NCBI GenBank assembly: GCA_026389735.1
Contig: JAPLHH010000035.1
Span: 1-30,915 of the forward strand
DNA length: 30,915 nucleotides
DNA from: Chloroflexota bacterium
GTDB taxonomy: Bacteria; Chloroflexota; Dehalococcoidia; GIF9; UBA5620
Direction of reading: 5' to 3'
Below, one piece after another: positions 8,067 through 14,151 of the stretch; position 1 is the first letter of the stretch, and each line of letters starts with the position of its first letter. The translations under genes and the position numbers were made by a program. A model generated the notes under the pieces. That model did not search any database. It was given only the letters and a program-made list of their open reading frames with translations, and was not told the DNA's origin.

Positions 8067-8375
8067 TTGCCCAAAAGTAAATCAGCAGAAAAAGCAGCAC
8101 GAGCAGCAGAAAGAAAACGACTACGAAATAAGTCGGTTAGAAGTGCTACCAAGACCCGTGTGACCCGGGCAGAGAAGCTTATTTCAGGCAACGAGCTTGA
8201 ACCAGCACAAGAAGCAGTTGCAGCTGCCATAAGTGCCCTCGACAGAGCTGCCAAAAAAGGGGTCATCCATCCTAATACGTCCGCAAGGCGTAAGTCACGC
8301 TTGATGAAGAAGTTTAATCAAGCCAAGCTTCCCAGCACTGCTGAACAGAAGACAACCGGTGCTGACACAGCCTGA
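8067..8375 (+). CDS. rpsT: 30S ribosomal protein S20
   Basis: 102 residues starting LPKSKSAEKAARAAERKR, read as fMet from TTG. I choose the TTG at 8067 because AAAGGAGG lies 5-6 bases upstream; the longer frame from 8049 would translate that ribosome-binding site. The very basic helical sequence, with the conserved KKGVIHPNTSARRKSRLMKK near residues 65-85, is typical of S20, which binds 16S rRNA early in 30S assembly. The last ~15 residues are a variable tail. The gene begins 14 bases after the rel stop, and its ribosome-binding site overlaps the rel end, so it is probably co-transcribed. E. coli rpsT also uses a UUG start linked to autoregulation; whether that applies here is not known. Confidence 0.93.
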   Translation: MPKSKSAEKAARAAERKRLRNKSVRSATKTRVTRAEKLISGNELEPAQEAVAAAISALDRAAKKGVIHPNTSARRKSRLMKKFNQAKLPSTAEQKTTGADTA

Positions 8376-8408
8376 AAAGTAATTTGATTAGTTGCGCCAA
8401 CATTTGTC

Positions 8409-9053
8409 ATGACTAGTAAAGCGCTGTCACCAAAACAGAAACGCATCCTCAACTTTACTCGAAAGTTTCTTGACTCCAGAGGCTACCCGCCCTCAGTCAG
8501 GGACATTGTCAGCGGCTGCGAGATAAGCTCCACCTCGGTAGTCGCCTACAACCTAGCGAGGCTGGAGGCAGCCGGGTATATTCGCCGTCATGCAGATATA
8601 TCACGTGGCATCGAAATTTTGACCAATCGACGAAGCTATCGCCATAATGTCACCGTACCGATAATAGGCGAAATAGCCGCCGGTGAGCCAATTCCTGTTC
8701 CTCACTCAGAAACCTGGGACACAGTTGCCTCTGAAGAACTAGAGGTTATTGAGGATTTGACGCGGGGTAAACAGAGAGTCTATGCTCTTAGGGTAAAAGG
8801 GACTTCAATGATTGACGCCCTGATAAAGGACGGCGATATCGTCTTGATGGAATACGTGAGCAACGCTGAAAATGGCGATATGGTTGCCGCTTGGCTCAAA
8901 GCTGAAAAGGAAGTTACCCTCAAAAGATTGTTCAGAGAGGCTAACCGTATTCGCCTCGAACCGGCAAATAACCAAATGCAACCGATTTATACCACTCCTG
9001 ATAATGTGGAAATTCAAGGCAAGGTTATTACCGTGATTCGTCAGCTAGCCTGA
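8409..9053 (+). CDS. lexA: LexA repressor (SOS regulator)
   Basis: 214 residues. Winged helix-turn-helix at about 1-70 (LSPKQKRILNF, RGYPPSVRDI). The autocleavage bond A91-G92 lies in GEIAAGEPIPV. The Ser/Lys catalytic dyad is S133 (RVKGTSMIDALIKDGDIV) and K172 (EVTLKRL). The protein represses DNA-damage genes until RecA-stimulated self-cleavage. It lies 33 bases after rpsT on the same strand with no clear Shine-Dalgarno sequence. I see no obvious classical LexA box directly upstream, so autoregulation cannot be shown. dinB is in the same window but has no recognisable matching site either. Confidence 0.95.
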   Translation: MTSKALSPKQKRILNFTRKFLDSRGYPPSVRDIVSGCEISSTSVVAYNLARLEAAGYIRRHADISRGIEILTNRRSYRHNVTVPIIGEIAAGEPIPVPHSETWDTVASEELEVIEDLTRGKQRVYALRVKGTSMIDALIKDGDIVLMEYVSNAENGDMVAAWLKAEKEVTLKRLFREANRIRLEPANNQMQPIYTTPDNVEIQGKVITVIRQLA

Positions 9054-9105
9054 TGGAAATCTTCAGTTTGACTTTCAGCACAAAATTAGTGTAAAAGTAA
9101 GATAG

Positions 9106-9669
9106 ATGCTAATTTCTCAGTTTCAGGCTGTTGGACGTGACCTCTGTGCCCGAGGTCTGGTATCCTCTCACAGTGGTAATCTCAGCATTAGACTGGGAGA
9201 ACGCCTATGCATCACTCATCGGAGCAGTATGCTGGGTTGCCTTGAAGAACATGACCTCGTAGAAACCAGAATCAATAAAAATGACCGGTTCACACCCTTA
9301 GCCTCAACAGAACTGGCAGTCCATCGTGCCGTTTATAAACGCACGCCGGCCTCGGCTATAGTACATGCCCACCCTGCTCATGCGGTTGCCCTGTCTTTTT
9401 CCGAGCAAGAAATCATTCCTTGCGATGTCGAAGGAAGTCTATTACTGCCAAGAGTGCCGGTTCTAGGTTGGGGAACGACTGTAAAGCCCGGGGGGTTTGC
9501 TGAAGAAATAGGCGAGGCACTCGCAACATACAAAATCGTCCTGGTACGTGGTCATGGAAGTTTTGCTGCCGGTCAACTGCTTGAAGAGGCCTACCACTAC
9601 ACTACAACTTTGGAAGAAAGCTGCCGTCTCCTCTACCTGCTAAAAGCACTGCGAATAGAGCTCCGTTAG
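9106..9669 (+). CDS. Class II aldolase/adducin family protein (fuculose-phosphate aldolase-like)
   Basis: 187 residues with the family pattern: SSHSGNLSIR (20-29), THRSSM (phosphate-binding region), Glu69 in STELAVHRAVY, HAHPAH (87-92) and His150 in VRGHGSFAAG. The three histidines and the Glu match the metal site and catalytic acid of L-fuculose-1-phosphate aldolase. The reaction is probably aldol cleavage or dehydration of a phosphorylated sugar; the substrate cannot be read from sequence. No Shine-Dalgarno sequence is visible. TTGACT at 9068-9073 with TAAAAG 18 bases later would start transcription almost at the ATG, so a leaderless message is possible. It converges on ilvE, and the ~100-base gap has no clear terminator. 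Confidence 0.88.
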   Translation: MLISQFQAVGRDLCARGLVSSHSGNLSIRLGERLCITHRSSMLGCLEEHDLVETRINKNDRFTPLASTELAVHRAVYKRTPASAIVHAHPAHAVALSFSEQEIIPCDVEGSLLLPRVPVLGWGTTVKPGGFAEEIGEALATYKIVLVRGHGSFAAGQLLEEAYHYTTTLEESCRLLYLLKALRIELR

Positions 9670-9767
9670 CTCTCCCAACCTGTACAAAGATATAAATCTG
9701 GGGATAAAACCAGCAGATAGCCAAAGATTGCAGTCAGATTGTCGGTACGATTTGGCAACCCTCGAGG

Positions 9768-10709
9768 TTAACTCTGTCTGGTCTTTACCAGTTTAGAATA
9801 TGCCTGGGTGCACCAATGGAGATATTTAGGATTTTTACCCTTTATCACCTCAAAATAGAGGCGCTGTAATTCTTTGGTCACCTTCCCTATCTCACCGTTG
9901 CCTATCCGGCGATGGTCAATTTCCAGGATAGGACTTACGTGAGCGGCAGTACCAGTAAAAAATGCCTCATCAGCAACATAGAGCTCGCTGCGGTCAACCG
10001 ACCTTTCTACAATCTCTATGCCCATCTCATTCCGAGCCAATTGCATAACAGTATCTCGAGTAATGCCCATAAGGATATTATCGGAGCTTTGCGGCGTTAC
10101 CAGCTTGCCACCCAGGACAAGGAAGATATTCTCACCGCTGCCCTCAGAGACATGGCCATCATGGTTCAATAGAATTGCCTCATCAAAACCTAGCTCATTG
10201 GCCTCGGTCTTAGCCAGAGCGCTGTTCACATAGATGCCGGTAATCTTACCTCTCGCTGGAATCATAGTATCATCAACACGCCTCCACGAAGAGGTACAGC
10301 AGCGAACCCCCTTCTCAGCATCAAGATAAGCAGGCAAAGTGGCAACTATTATAAAAAAATCATCGTCTAAATTGTGCAGGCGAACTCCGATAGCTTCAGA
10401 ACTCTTGTAAGCCAAGGGGCGGATATAGACGTCTTCACGGTAGCCGCTCTTTTCCACCAGCTTCACGGTTAATTGGCACATTTCGTCAGCCGAATAAGGG
10501 ATGTTTATCTTCAGAATACGACAGCCTTTGTGCATGCGCTCATAATGGTCTTTAACACGGAACAGAAACAATTGCTCTTGCTCATCATTCCAGTTGCCGC
10601 GAATGCCCTCAAAACAAGCGGTACCATAATGCAGAGCATGGGTTAGAATACCAATTTTGGCTTCGGCAAGGGGCACAAACTGCTTGTGAAAATAAGCATA
10701 TGGAGGCAT
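9768..10709 (-). CDS. ilvE: Branched-chain amino acid aminotransferase (fold-type IV PLP enzyme)
   Basis: 313 residues, the expected length. It begins with YFHKQFVPLAEAKIGILTHALHYG, where the E/A-K-I and H-x-L-HYG pattern is typical, then FEGIR. The PLP-binding lysine is K155 in PARGKITGIYVNSALAK. The cofactor glutamate lies in DGHVSEGSGENIFLV, and the phosphate-binding region includes GITRDTVM and FFTGTAAHVSPI. It makes leucine, isoleucine and valine from their 2-oxo acids. The ATG is preceded by GGAG at 9 bases and by a good promoter. It is a single-gene unit facing away from dinB. D-amino acid transaminase and aminodeoxychorismate lyase are family relatives, but length and motifs favour IlvE. 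Confidence 0.93.
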   Translation of the reverse strand: MPPYAYFHKQFVPLAEAKIGILTHALHYGTACFEGIRGNWNDEQEQLFLFRVKDHYERMHKGCRILKINIPYSADEMCQLTVKLVEKSGYREDVYIRPLAYKSSEAIGVRLHNLDDDFFIIVATLPAYLDAEKGVRCCTSSWRRVDDTMIPARGKITGIYVNSALAKTEANELGFDEAILLNHDGHVSEGSGENIFLVLGGKLVTPQSSDNILMGITRDTVMQLARNEMGIEIVERSVDRSELYVADEAFFTGTAAHVSPILEIDHRRIGNGEIGKVTKELQRLYFEVIKGKNPKYLHWCTQAYSKLVKTRQS

Positions 10710-10757
10710 CTCTACACTCCTTTTTCTCCAAATTTCAATATGGAAAAGTTGGGTTTA

Positions 10758-10786
10758 ATTATAACCTTGACCCCTGATAAAAACAA
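10758..10786 (-). promoter_or_regulatory. Promoter of ilvE
   Basis: On the minus strand TTGTTT (10786-10781), a 17-base spacer, and a perfect TATAAT (10763-10758). It gives a leader of about 40 bases to the ilvE ATG. Part of the -35 region lies inside the direct repeat that flanks the palindromic repeat at 10809-10883. Confidence 0.7.
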
Positions 10787-10792
10787 GCTTAA
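10775..10792. repeat. Direct repeat, left copy, flanking palindromic repeat 1
   Basis: TGATAAAAACAAGCTTAA, repeated with one mismatch (C to T) at 10893-10910. The pair encloses the palindromic element at 10809-10883. Confidence 0.75.
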
Positions 10793-10808
10793 TACTACTC
10801 ACTTCCCT

Positions 10809-10883
10809 GTCATTGCGAAGCGCGCAGCGCTGAAGCAATCTAAGAGCGAGACGCTGGGATTGCTTCGCTTCGCTCGCAATGAC
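10809..10883. repeat. Palindromic repeat 1 (GTCATTGCGA family)
   Basis: A 75-base imperfect palindrome from GTCATTGCGAAGCG to CGCTCGCAATGAC, with inner arms GAAGCAATC and GATTGCTTC. Relatives lie at 12889-12952 and 27233-27313. It has the look of a REP/MITE-type non-coding mobile repeat and could also act as a hairpin between the head of ilvE and the tail of dinB. Confidence 0.88.
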
Positions 10884-10892
10884 AAGTAGGAT

Positions 10893-10910
10893 TGATAAAA
10901 ATAAGCTTAA
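10893..10910. repeat. Direct repeat, right copy, overlapping dinB stop codon
   Basis: TGATAAAAATAAGCTTAA matches the left copy at 10775-10792 at 17 of 18 positions and includes the dinB TAA (minus strand, 10909-10907). Confidence 0.75.
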
Positions 10911-12124
10911 CGGGAAAGCGATGGGGTCTCCAATATGTAATCACCTTCACGGCTAGCAAAAATTTCCTTAAGTAATAAGGTGCGTCCAGTTTGAATGGCG
11001 GTAAAGCCATATTTTTTGCGGATACGGTCGATAGCCTTATCTAGATGCCACAGTCGTTGCGGCCTGGAATCAAGCAAATAAAGTTGCTTGCCATAACTGA
11101 CCAAGTTTGATACTCCAACGCCAATAAGTCGCACCAGTTTCCGCTTTCTAGCCAGAGCTTGATCAAGCAACTTAACTGCTCCAGCAAAGATGACTTCATC
11201 CGCGTCTGTAACTTCTTTCGAACTAATACGACGGGTAATGGTTTCAAAATCGGCATATCTCAATTTTAAGGTTATAGTTCTGGCATGCTTGCTCTCTTGA
11301 CGCAGCTCAGCGCCGACTCGCTCACAGAGATAACGCAGGATAGCTTGAAGAAAGGCTCGATCCAAGGTATCTTCAGCAAAAGTGGTTTCTCGGCTAATAG
11401 ATTTAGCCTCACCAGGTGGTTCTACCTCCCGGTTATCTATGCCATTGGCATAATGATGAATCATCACTCCAGCAGCACCAAAACGATTATTGACTGCTTC
11501 AGGTGGCAAGGTTGCCAATTGGCCGACAGTACTTATGCCCATCGCCTTCAATGCCTGTTCTGTTTTTTTACCAACGCCAGGTAAGCTGGCTACAGGCAAT
11601 GGTGCTAAGAAGTCCTTTTCTTGTCCCACAGCCACTTCAACCAGGCCATCTGGCTTACCCAAGTCAGAAGCAATCTTAGCCACCACTTTACAACTGGCCA
11701 CACCCACCGAAGCAATCAGCTTAAGCTCCTTCTTGACACGCTCCTTTATGCGCAATGCTAGCTGACGTGGGGTACCATGAGCTTCACAGCCGGTAACATC
11801 AAGATAAGCCTCATCCAGTCCTGCTGGCTCCAAGCAAGGCGAAAAATCAGCCAGAATCTCCATAAATCTTTCCGATGCAGCGCGATAGGCAGGAAAGCTA
11901 CCCTGAAGAAAAATTGCCTTAGGGCAGAGACGATAAGCCTGGGACAGAGGCATGCCAGCCCGAATGCCAAAGGCACGGGCTTCGTATGAAGCTGAGGCCA
12001 CCACGCCACGGCGGTCAGGCCGCCCGCCAACTACTACAGGCTTGCCACACAAAGCTGGAGCAAGAGCCTGCTCTACAGAAACAAAGAAAGCATCCAGGTC
12101 AATATGCAAAATATGACGAATCAC
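10907..12124 (-). CDS. dinB: DNA polymerase IV (Y-family translesion polymerase)
   Basis: 405 residues from the GTG at 12124. A longer frame from TTG at 12133 exists, but a strong promoter (TATAAT at 12141-12136) puts the transcript start between the two codons, so the GTG is favoured and the message would be almost leaderless. Motifs: HIDLDAFFVSVEQ with catalytic D9 and steric-gate Phe14, YEARAFGIRAGMPL (48-61), GLDEAYLDVTG with D104/E105, and the helix-hairpin-helix PLPVASLPGVGKKTEQAL. A little-finger domain follows. No C-terminal QLxLF-type clamp motif is evident. Role: error-prone bypass synthesis. The stop codon lies inside a direct repeat flanking palindromic repeat 1. Confidence 0.95.
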   Translation of the reverse strand: MIRHILHIDLDAFFVSVEQALAPALCGKPVVVGGRPDRRGVVASASYEARAFGIRAGMPLSQAYRLCPKAIFLQGSFPAYRAASERFMEILADFSPCLEPAGLDEAYLDVTGCEAHGTPRQLALRIKERVKKELKLIASVGVASCKVVAKIASDLGKPDGLVEVAVGQEKDFLAPLPVASLPGVGKKTEQALKAMGISTVGQLATLPPEAVNNRFGAAGVMIHHYANGIDNREVEPPGEAKSISRETTFAEDTLDRAFLQAILRYLCERVGAELRQESKHARTITLKLRYADFETITRRISSKEVTDADEVIFAGAVKLLDQALARKRKLVRLIGVGVSNLVSYGKQLYLLDSRPQRLWHLDKAIDRIRKKYGFTAIQTGRTLLLKEIFASREGDYILETPSLSR

Positions 12125-12135
12125 GTTCAACAACG

Positions 12136-12164
12136 ATTATAGACTAGAGGTGGAAAGCTGACAA
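12136..12164 (-). promoter_or_regulatory. Promoter of dinB
   Basis: Minus strand TTGTCA (12164-12159), a 17-base spacer and TATAAT (12141-12136). The expected start point falls 2-5 bases before the GTG of dinB. Confidence 0.8.
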
Positions 12165-12179
12165 GGAGAACCTCGATGT

Positions 12180-12211
12180 AAAAAAGTAGTGCGAGGCTAA
12201 AGCCTCGCACT
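12180..12211 (-). terminator. Intrinsic terminator after the MarR gene
   Basis: On the minus strand AGTGCGAGGC-TTTA-GCCTCGCACT forms a perfect 10-bp stem with a 4-base loop. Two bases later comes a run of six T. It lies between the MarR stop and the dinB promoter. The stem core (GCGAGGC/GCCTCGC) also occurs at 24954-24973, so the terminator is probably made from, or copied as, a dispersed palindrome. Confidence 0.85.
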
Positions 12212-12244
12212 AAAACGTTAAACTGAACCTAAGAGCTTCGGCTT

Positions 12245-12727
12245 TCACACAAACTTGGGGGAGGGTAGTTTCCTGGGGTCAATCCCTAGTTCCTTAAGCC
12301 CTTTATTCCGCAATGTTTCCAAGAGGGACTTCAGTTTCTGGCGCTCGGCTTCAGAAAGGGAAGCCATTATCTTCTGAACGGACTTCCTTTTCAGCGCCTG
12401 TTTATAAGCTTGCTGCCCTTTCGCGGTCATGGTGACCCTTACCAAATTCTTTCTGTCCAAGTCCTTGGTTCTCTTCACGAGCCCGGCCTTTGCCATCCTG
12501 TCTATAATGCCAGAAACCGAGTGAGGACGTCGGAATATCATCCGTGATATCTGGGCCGGTGTCACCTTATCACCGATAGCCTTAATAACAAACAGAACCT
12601 CAGCCTGTGTGGCTGGAAGGCTATATTGCCGCAGTTCCTCTTCCCTGGCGTTGAATATTATGTCGCTCACCTGATGCAGCAAGACCCACAAGTTGTAGTC
12701 CCGGTCCATTTCTGAAGCTTCTGGCAT
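12245..12727 (-). CDS. MarR-family transcription regulator
   Basis: 160 residues. The start ATG has AGGAGGG 8-9 bases upstream. Seen: a dimerisation helix (about 8-35), a winged helix-turn-helix with TPAQISRMIFRRPHSVSGII (about 56-75), and the wing with the DxR-type motif KDLDRKNLVRVTMTAKG. It ends with a C-terminal helix and a short proline-rich tail. MarR proteins bind palindromes as dimers and release on ligand binding. No transporter or enzyme gene is next to it on the same transcript, so the regulated target is unknown. A near-palindrome in its leader region (12759-12798) could be its own site. A perfect terminator follows the gene. Confidence 0.9.
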   Translation of the reverse strand: MPEASEMDRDYNLWVLLHQVSDIIFNAREEELRQYSLPATQAEVLFVIKAIGDKVTPAQISRMIFRRPHSVSGIIDRMAKAGLVKRTKDLDRKNLVRVTMTAKGQQAYKQALKRKSVQKIMASLSEAERQKLKSLLETLRNKGLKELGIDPRKLPSPKFV

Positions 12728-12758
12728 GATTTTCTCCCTCCTGAAACTAAAAACTCCC

Positions 12759-12798
12759 TAATTAGCCGATATTGTTAAACATCGCACTCGGCAAATTA
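12759..12798. promoter_or_regulatory. Imperfect inverted repeat upstream of the MarR gene, candidate operator
   Basis: TAATTAGCCGA (12759-12769) and TCGGCAAATTA (12788-12798) are reverse complements with one mismatch, 18 bases apart. They lie 32-71 bases upstream of the MarR start. A third similar half-site, TAATTTACCAG, reads on the minus strand near 12823-12834. MarR autoregulation is common, but binding here is inferred. Confidence 0.45.
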
Positions 12799-12856
12799 GT
12801 TCTCCAAGGATAAAAAATTCACCTGGTAAATTAATTCTATCACAATGACCTTCAAA

Positions 12857-12873
12857 AAACAAAAACAGCCTTT
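12857..12873. repeat. Direct repeat, left copy, flanking palindromic repeat 2
   Basis: AAACAAAAACAGCCTTT is repeated exactly at 12967-12983, with the palindromic element at 12889-12952 between the copies. Confidence 0.8.
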
Positions 12874-12888
12874 GAGATTGTCTATTTT

Positions 12889-12952
12889 GTCATTGCGAGG
12901 GGCATAAGCGCCGAAGCAATCCCAGAGATTGCCACGCTTCGCTCGCAATGAC
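12889..12952. repeat. Palindromic repeat 2 (GTCATTGCGA family)
   Basis: A 64-base element from GTCATTGCGAGG to GCTCGCAATGAC with inner GAAGCAATC and GATTGCCACGC. It shares termini with the repeats at 10809 and 27233. It is non-coding and lies between the MarR gene and the DUF951 gene. Confidence 0.88.
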
Positions 12953-12966
12953 GGAGATGAGTTGCT

Positions 12967-12983
12967 AAACAAAAACAGCCTTT
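12967..12983. repeat. Direct repeat, right copy, overlapping DUF951 stop codon
   Basis: Exact copy of 12857-12873. Its last bases are part of the DUF951 stop codon (minus strand, 12984-12982). Confidence 0.8.
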
Positions 12984-13200
12984 AGATAGCATTCTCAGTG
13001 CCAGCTTTATTTGTCGGCTGACCTCTTGAGACCAAGGCTTTTAGTCGGCGCTCAAAGACCCCCCGTTCTAGAAGAACCTGCCTCTGACACTTAAGGCACT
13101 TTATCCGAATATCAACCCCCAGCCTCACCACCTGCCATTCATCACCCCCACAAGGGTGCTTTTTCCGTAAGCGAACCACATCGCCGAGCTCTATTTCCAT
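12982..13200 (-). CDS. DUF951 family protein
   Basis: 72 residues starting MEIELGDVVRLRKKHPCGG, then DEWQVVRLGVDIRIKC and the CxxC pair in KCLKCQRQV. This is the standard DUF951 pattern: a small beta-barrel-like protein with a conserved HPCG and a CxxC that suggests a zinc ribbon. The molecular role is not established. It starts 5 bases after the pyrF stop on the same strand, so the two are co-transcribed. The C-terminal ~15 residues after SRG are unconserved-looking, and the stop overlaps a direct repeat that flanks palindromic repeat 2. Confidence 0.88.
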   Translation of the reverse strand: MEIELGDVVRLRKKHPCGGDEWQVVRLGVDIRIKCLKCQRQVLLERGVFERRLKALVSRGQPTNKAGTENAI

Positions 13201-13205
13201 ACCTA

Positions 13206-14012
13206 TTAGCGGATAATCTGGCTAACTAATTTATTAATATTATCACGCAGCTCTTGAGCACTGTGCCGGGCAGCTTGAGCAAAGTCTTTTCCTTGAGAAG
13301 CATAAAGGATTTGCCGTGAGACAGCGATAATCGCTTTTTCTCCTTGGACATCAATCCCATATTTGACCGCCGAAGCCAGGTCACCACCCTGCACCCCTAT
13401 GCCCGGGATAAGAAGCGGCATCTCTGGACACAGCTGTCGAATAGCTTTCAACTCATCAGGATAAGTAGCCCCGACCACCAAACCAATATTTCCACAAACA
13501 TTCCACTCTTTGGCTTTCCGAGCTACTGTCTCATATAGCGGCATGCCTTGAATGTTAACCAGGTTCTGAAAATCCACCGCCCCGGGGTTAGACGTCCGGC
13601 ACAGGATAAAAACACCCTTATCCTTATATTCGATGAACGGTTCAACTGAGTCAAAACCGAGGTAAGGGCTGACCGTCGCTGCATCAAAGCCAAATGTTAC
13701 AAAAAGGGCTTTTGCATAAGCTTTAGCCGTGTTGCCGATATCACCTCGCTTACCATCGCCAATTATCGAGATGTGGTCAGGTATATATTCAATTGTCTTC
13801 TGCAAAACTTTGAGCCCGTCAATACCTAAAGCTTCGTAGAAAGCCAGATTGGGCTTATAGGCACATACCAGGTCGGCAGTGGCATCGACGATAGCCTTAT
13901 TAAACTCCAGAAGACTTACTTTGGGCATCAGCCCAGGGTCAGGGTCAAGCCCAACACAAAGCAGGCTGTTATTTCGACGTCTAGCCGCCAGAAGCTTATC
14001 GGTAAATTTCAT
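13206..14012 (-). CDS. pyrF: Orotidine 5'-phosphate decarboxylase, type 2
   Basis: 268 residues, the length of the longer type-2 group. It begins with LLCVGLDPDPGLMP, and KPNLAFYEALG follows. The catalytic Asp-Lys array is in DGKRGDIGNTAKAYA (D86, K88, D91). The phosphate-binding region includes IPGIGVQGGD and AVSRQI. It removes CO2 from OMP to give UMP, the last step of pyrimidine synthesis. No other pyr genes are adjacent in this window. The ATG has no Shine-Dalgarno sequence and lies close to a -10 box, so the leader is very short. Confidence 0.95.
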   Translation of the reverse strand: MKFTDKLLAARRRNNSLLCVGLDPDPGLMPKVSLLEFNKAIVDATADLVCAYKPNLAFYEALGIDGLKVLQKTIEYIPDHISIIGDGKRGDIGNTAKAYAKALFVTFGFDAATVSPYLGFDSVEPFIEYKDKGVFILCRTSNPGAVDFQNLVNIQGMPLYETVARKAKEWNVCGNIGLVVGATYPDELKAIRQLCPEMPLLIPGIGVQGGDLASAVKYGIDVQGEKAIIAVSRQILYASQGKDFAQAARHSAQELRDNINKLVSQIIR

Positions 14013-14028
14013 GTTTTATTTAAGCCGA

Positions 14029-14058
14029 ATTATAACTTAAAGAAGGCAAGGTATCCAA
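14029..14058 (-). promoter_or_regulatory. Promoter of pyrF-DUF951
   Basis: Minus strand TTGGAT (14058-14053), an 18-base spacer and a perfect TATAAT (14034-14029). The expected leader to the pyrF ATG is about 10-12 bases, too short for a normal Shine-Dalgarno sequence. Confidence 0.6.
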
Positions 14059-14151
14059 GCTTCTATCAAACCATTGTAGGGGGAACCTTTAAGTTGACTC
14101 GATAGGGGTTAAAACCCAGACACTACATGTCGGCATTTGGCTGGTGATATA

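Noticed and set aside
8376..8408. A LexA box before lexA
   Set aside because: No GAAC-N4-GTTC-like or CTG-N10-CAG pattern convincing enough to report.
10809..12952. GTCATTGCGA repeats as a CRISPR array
   Set aside because: Only single, separated, palindromic copies of differing length; no regular spacers and no cas genes.
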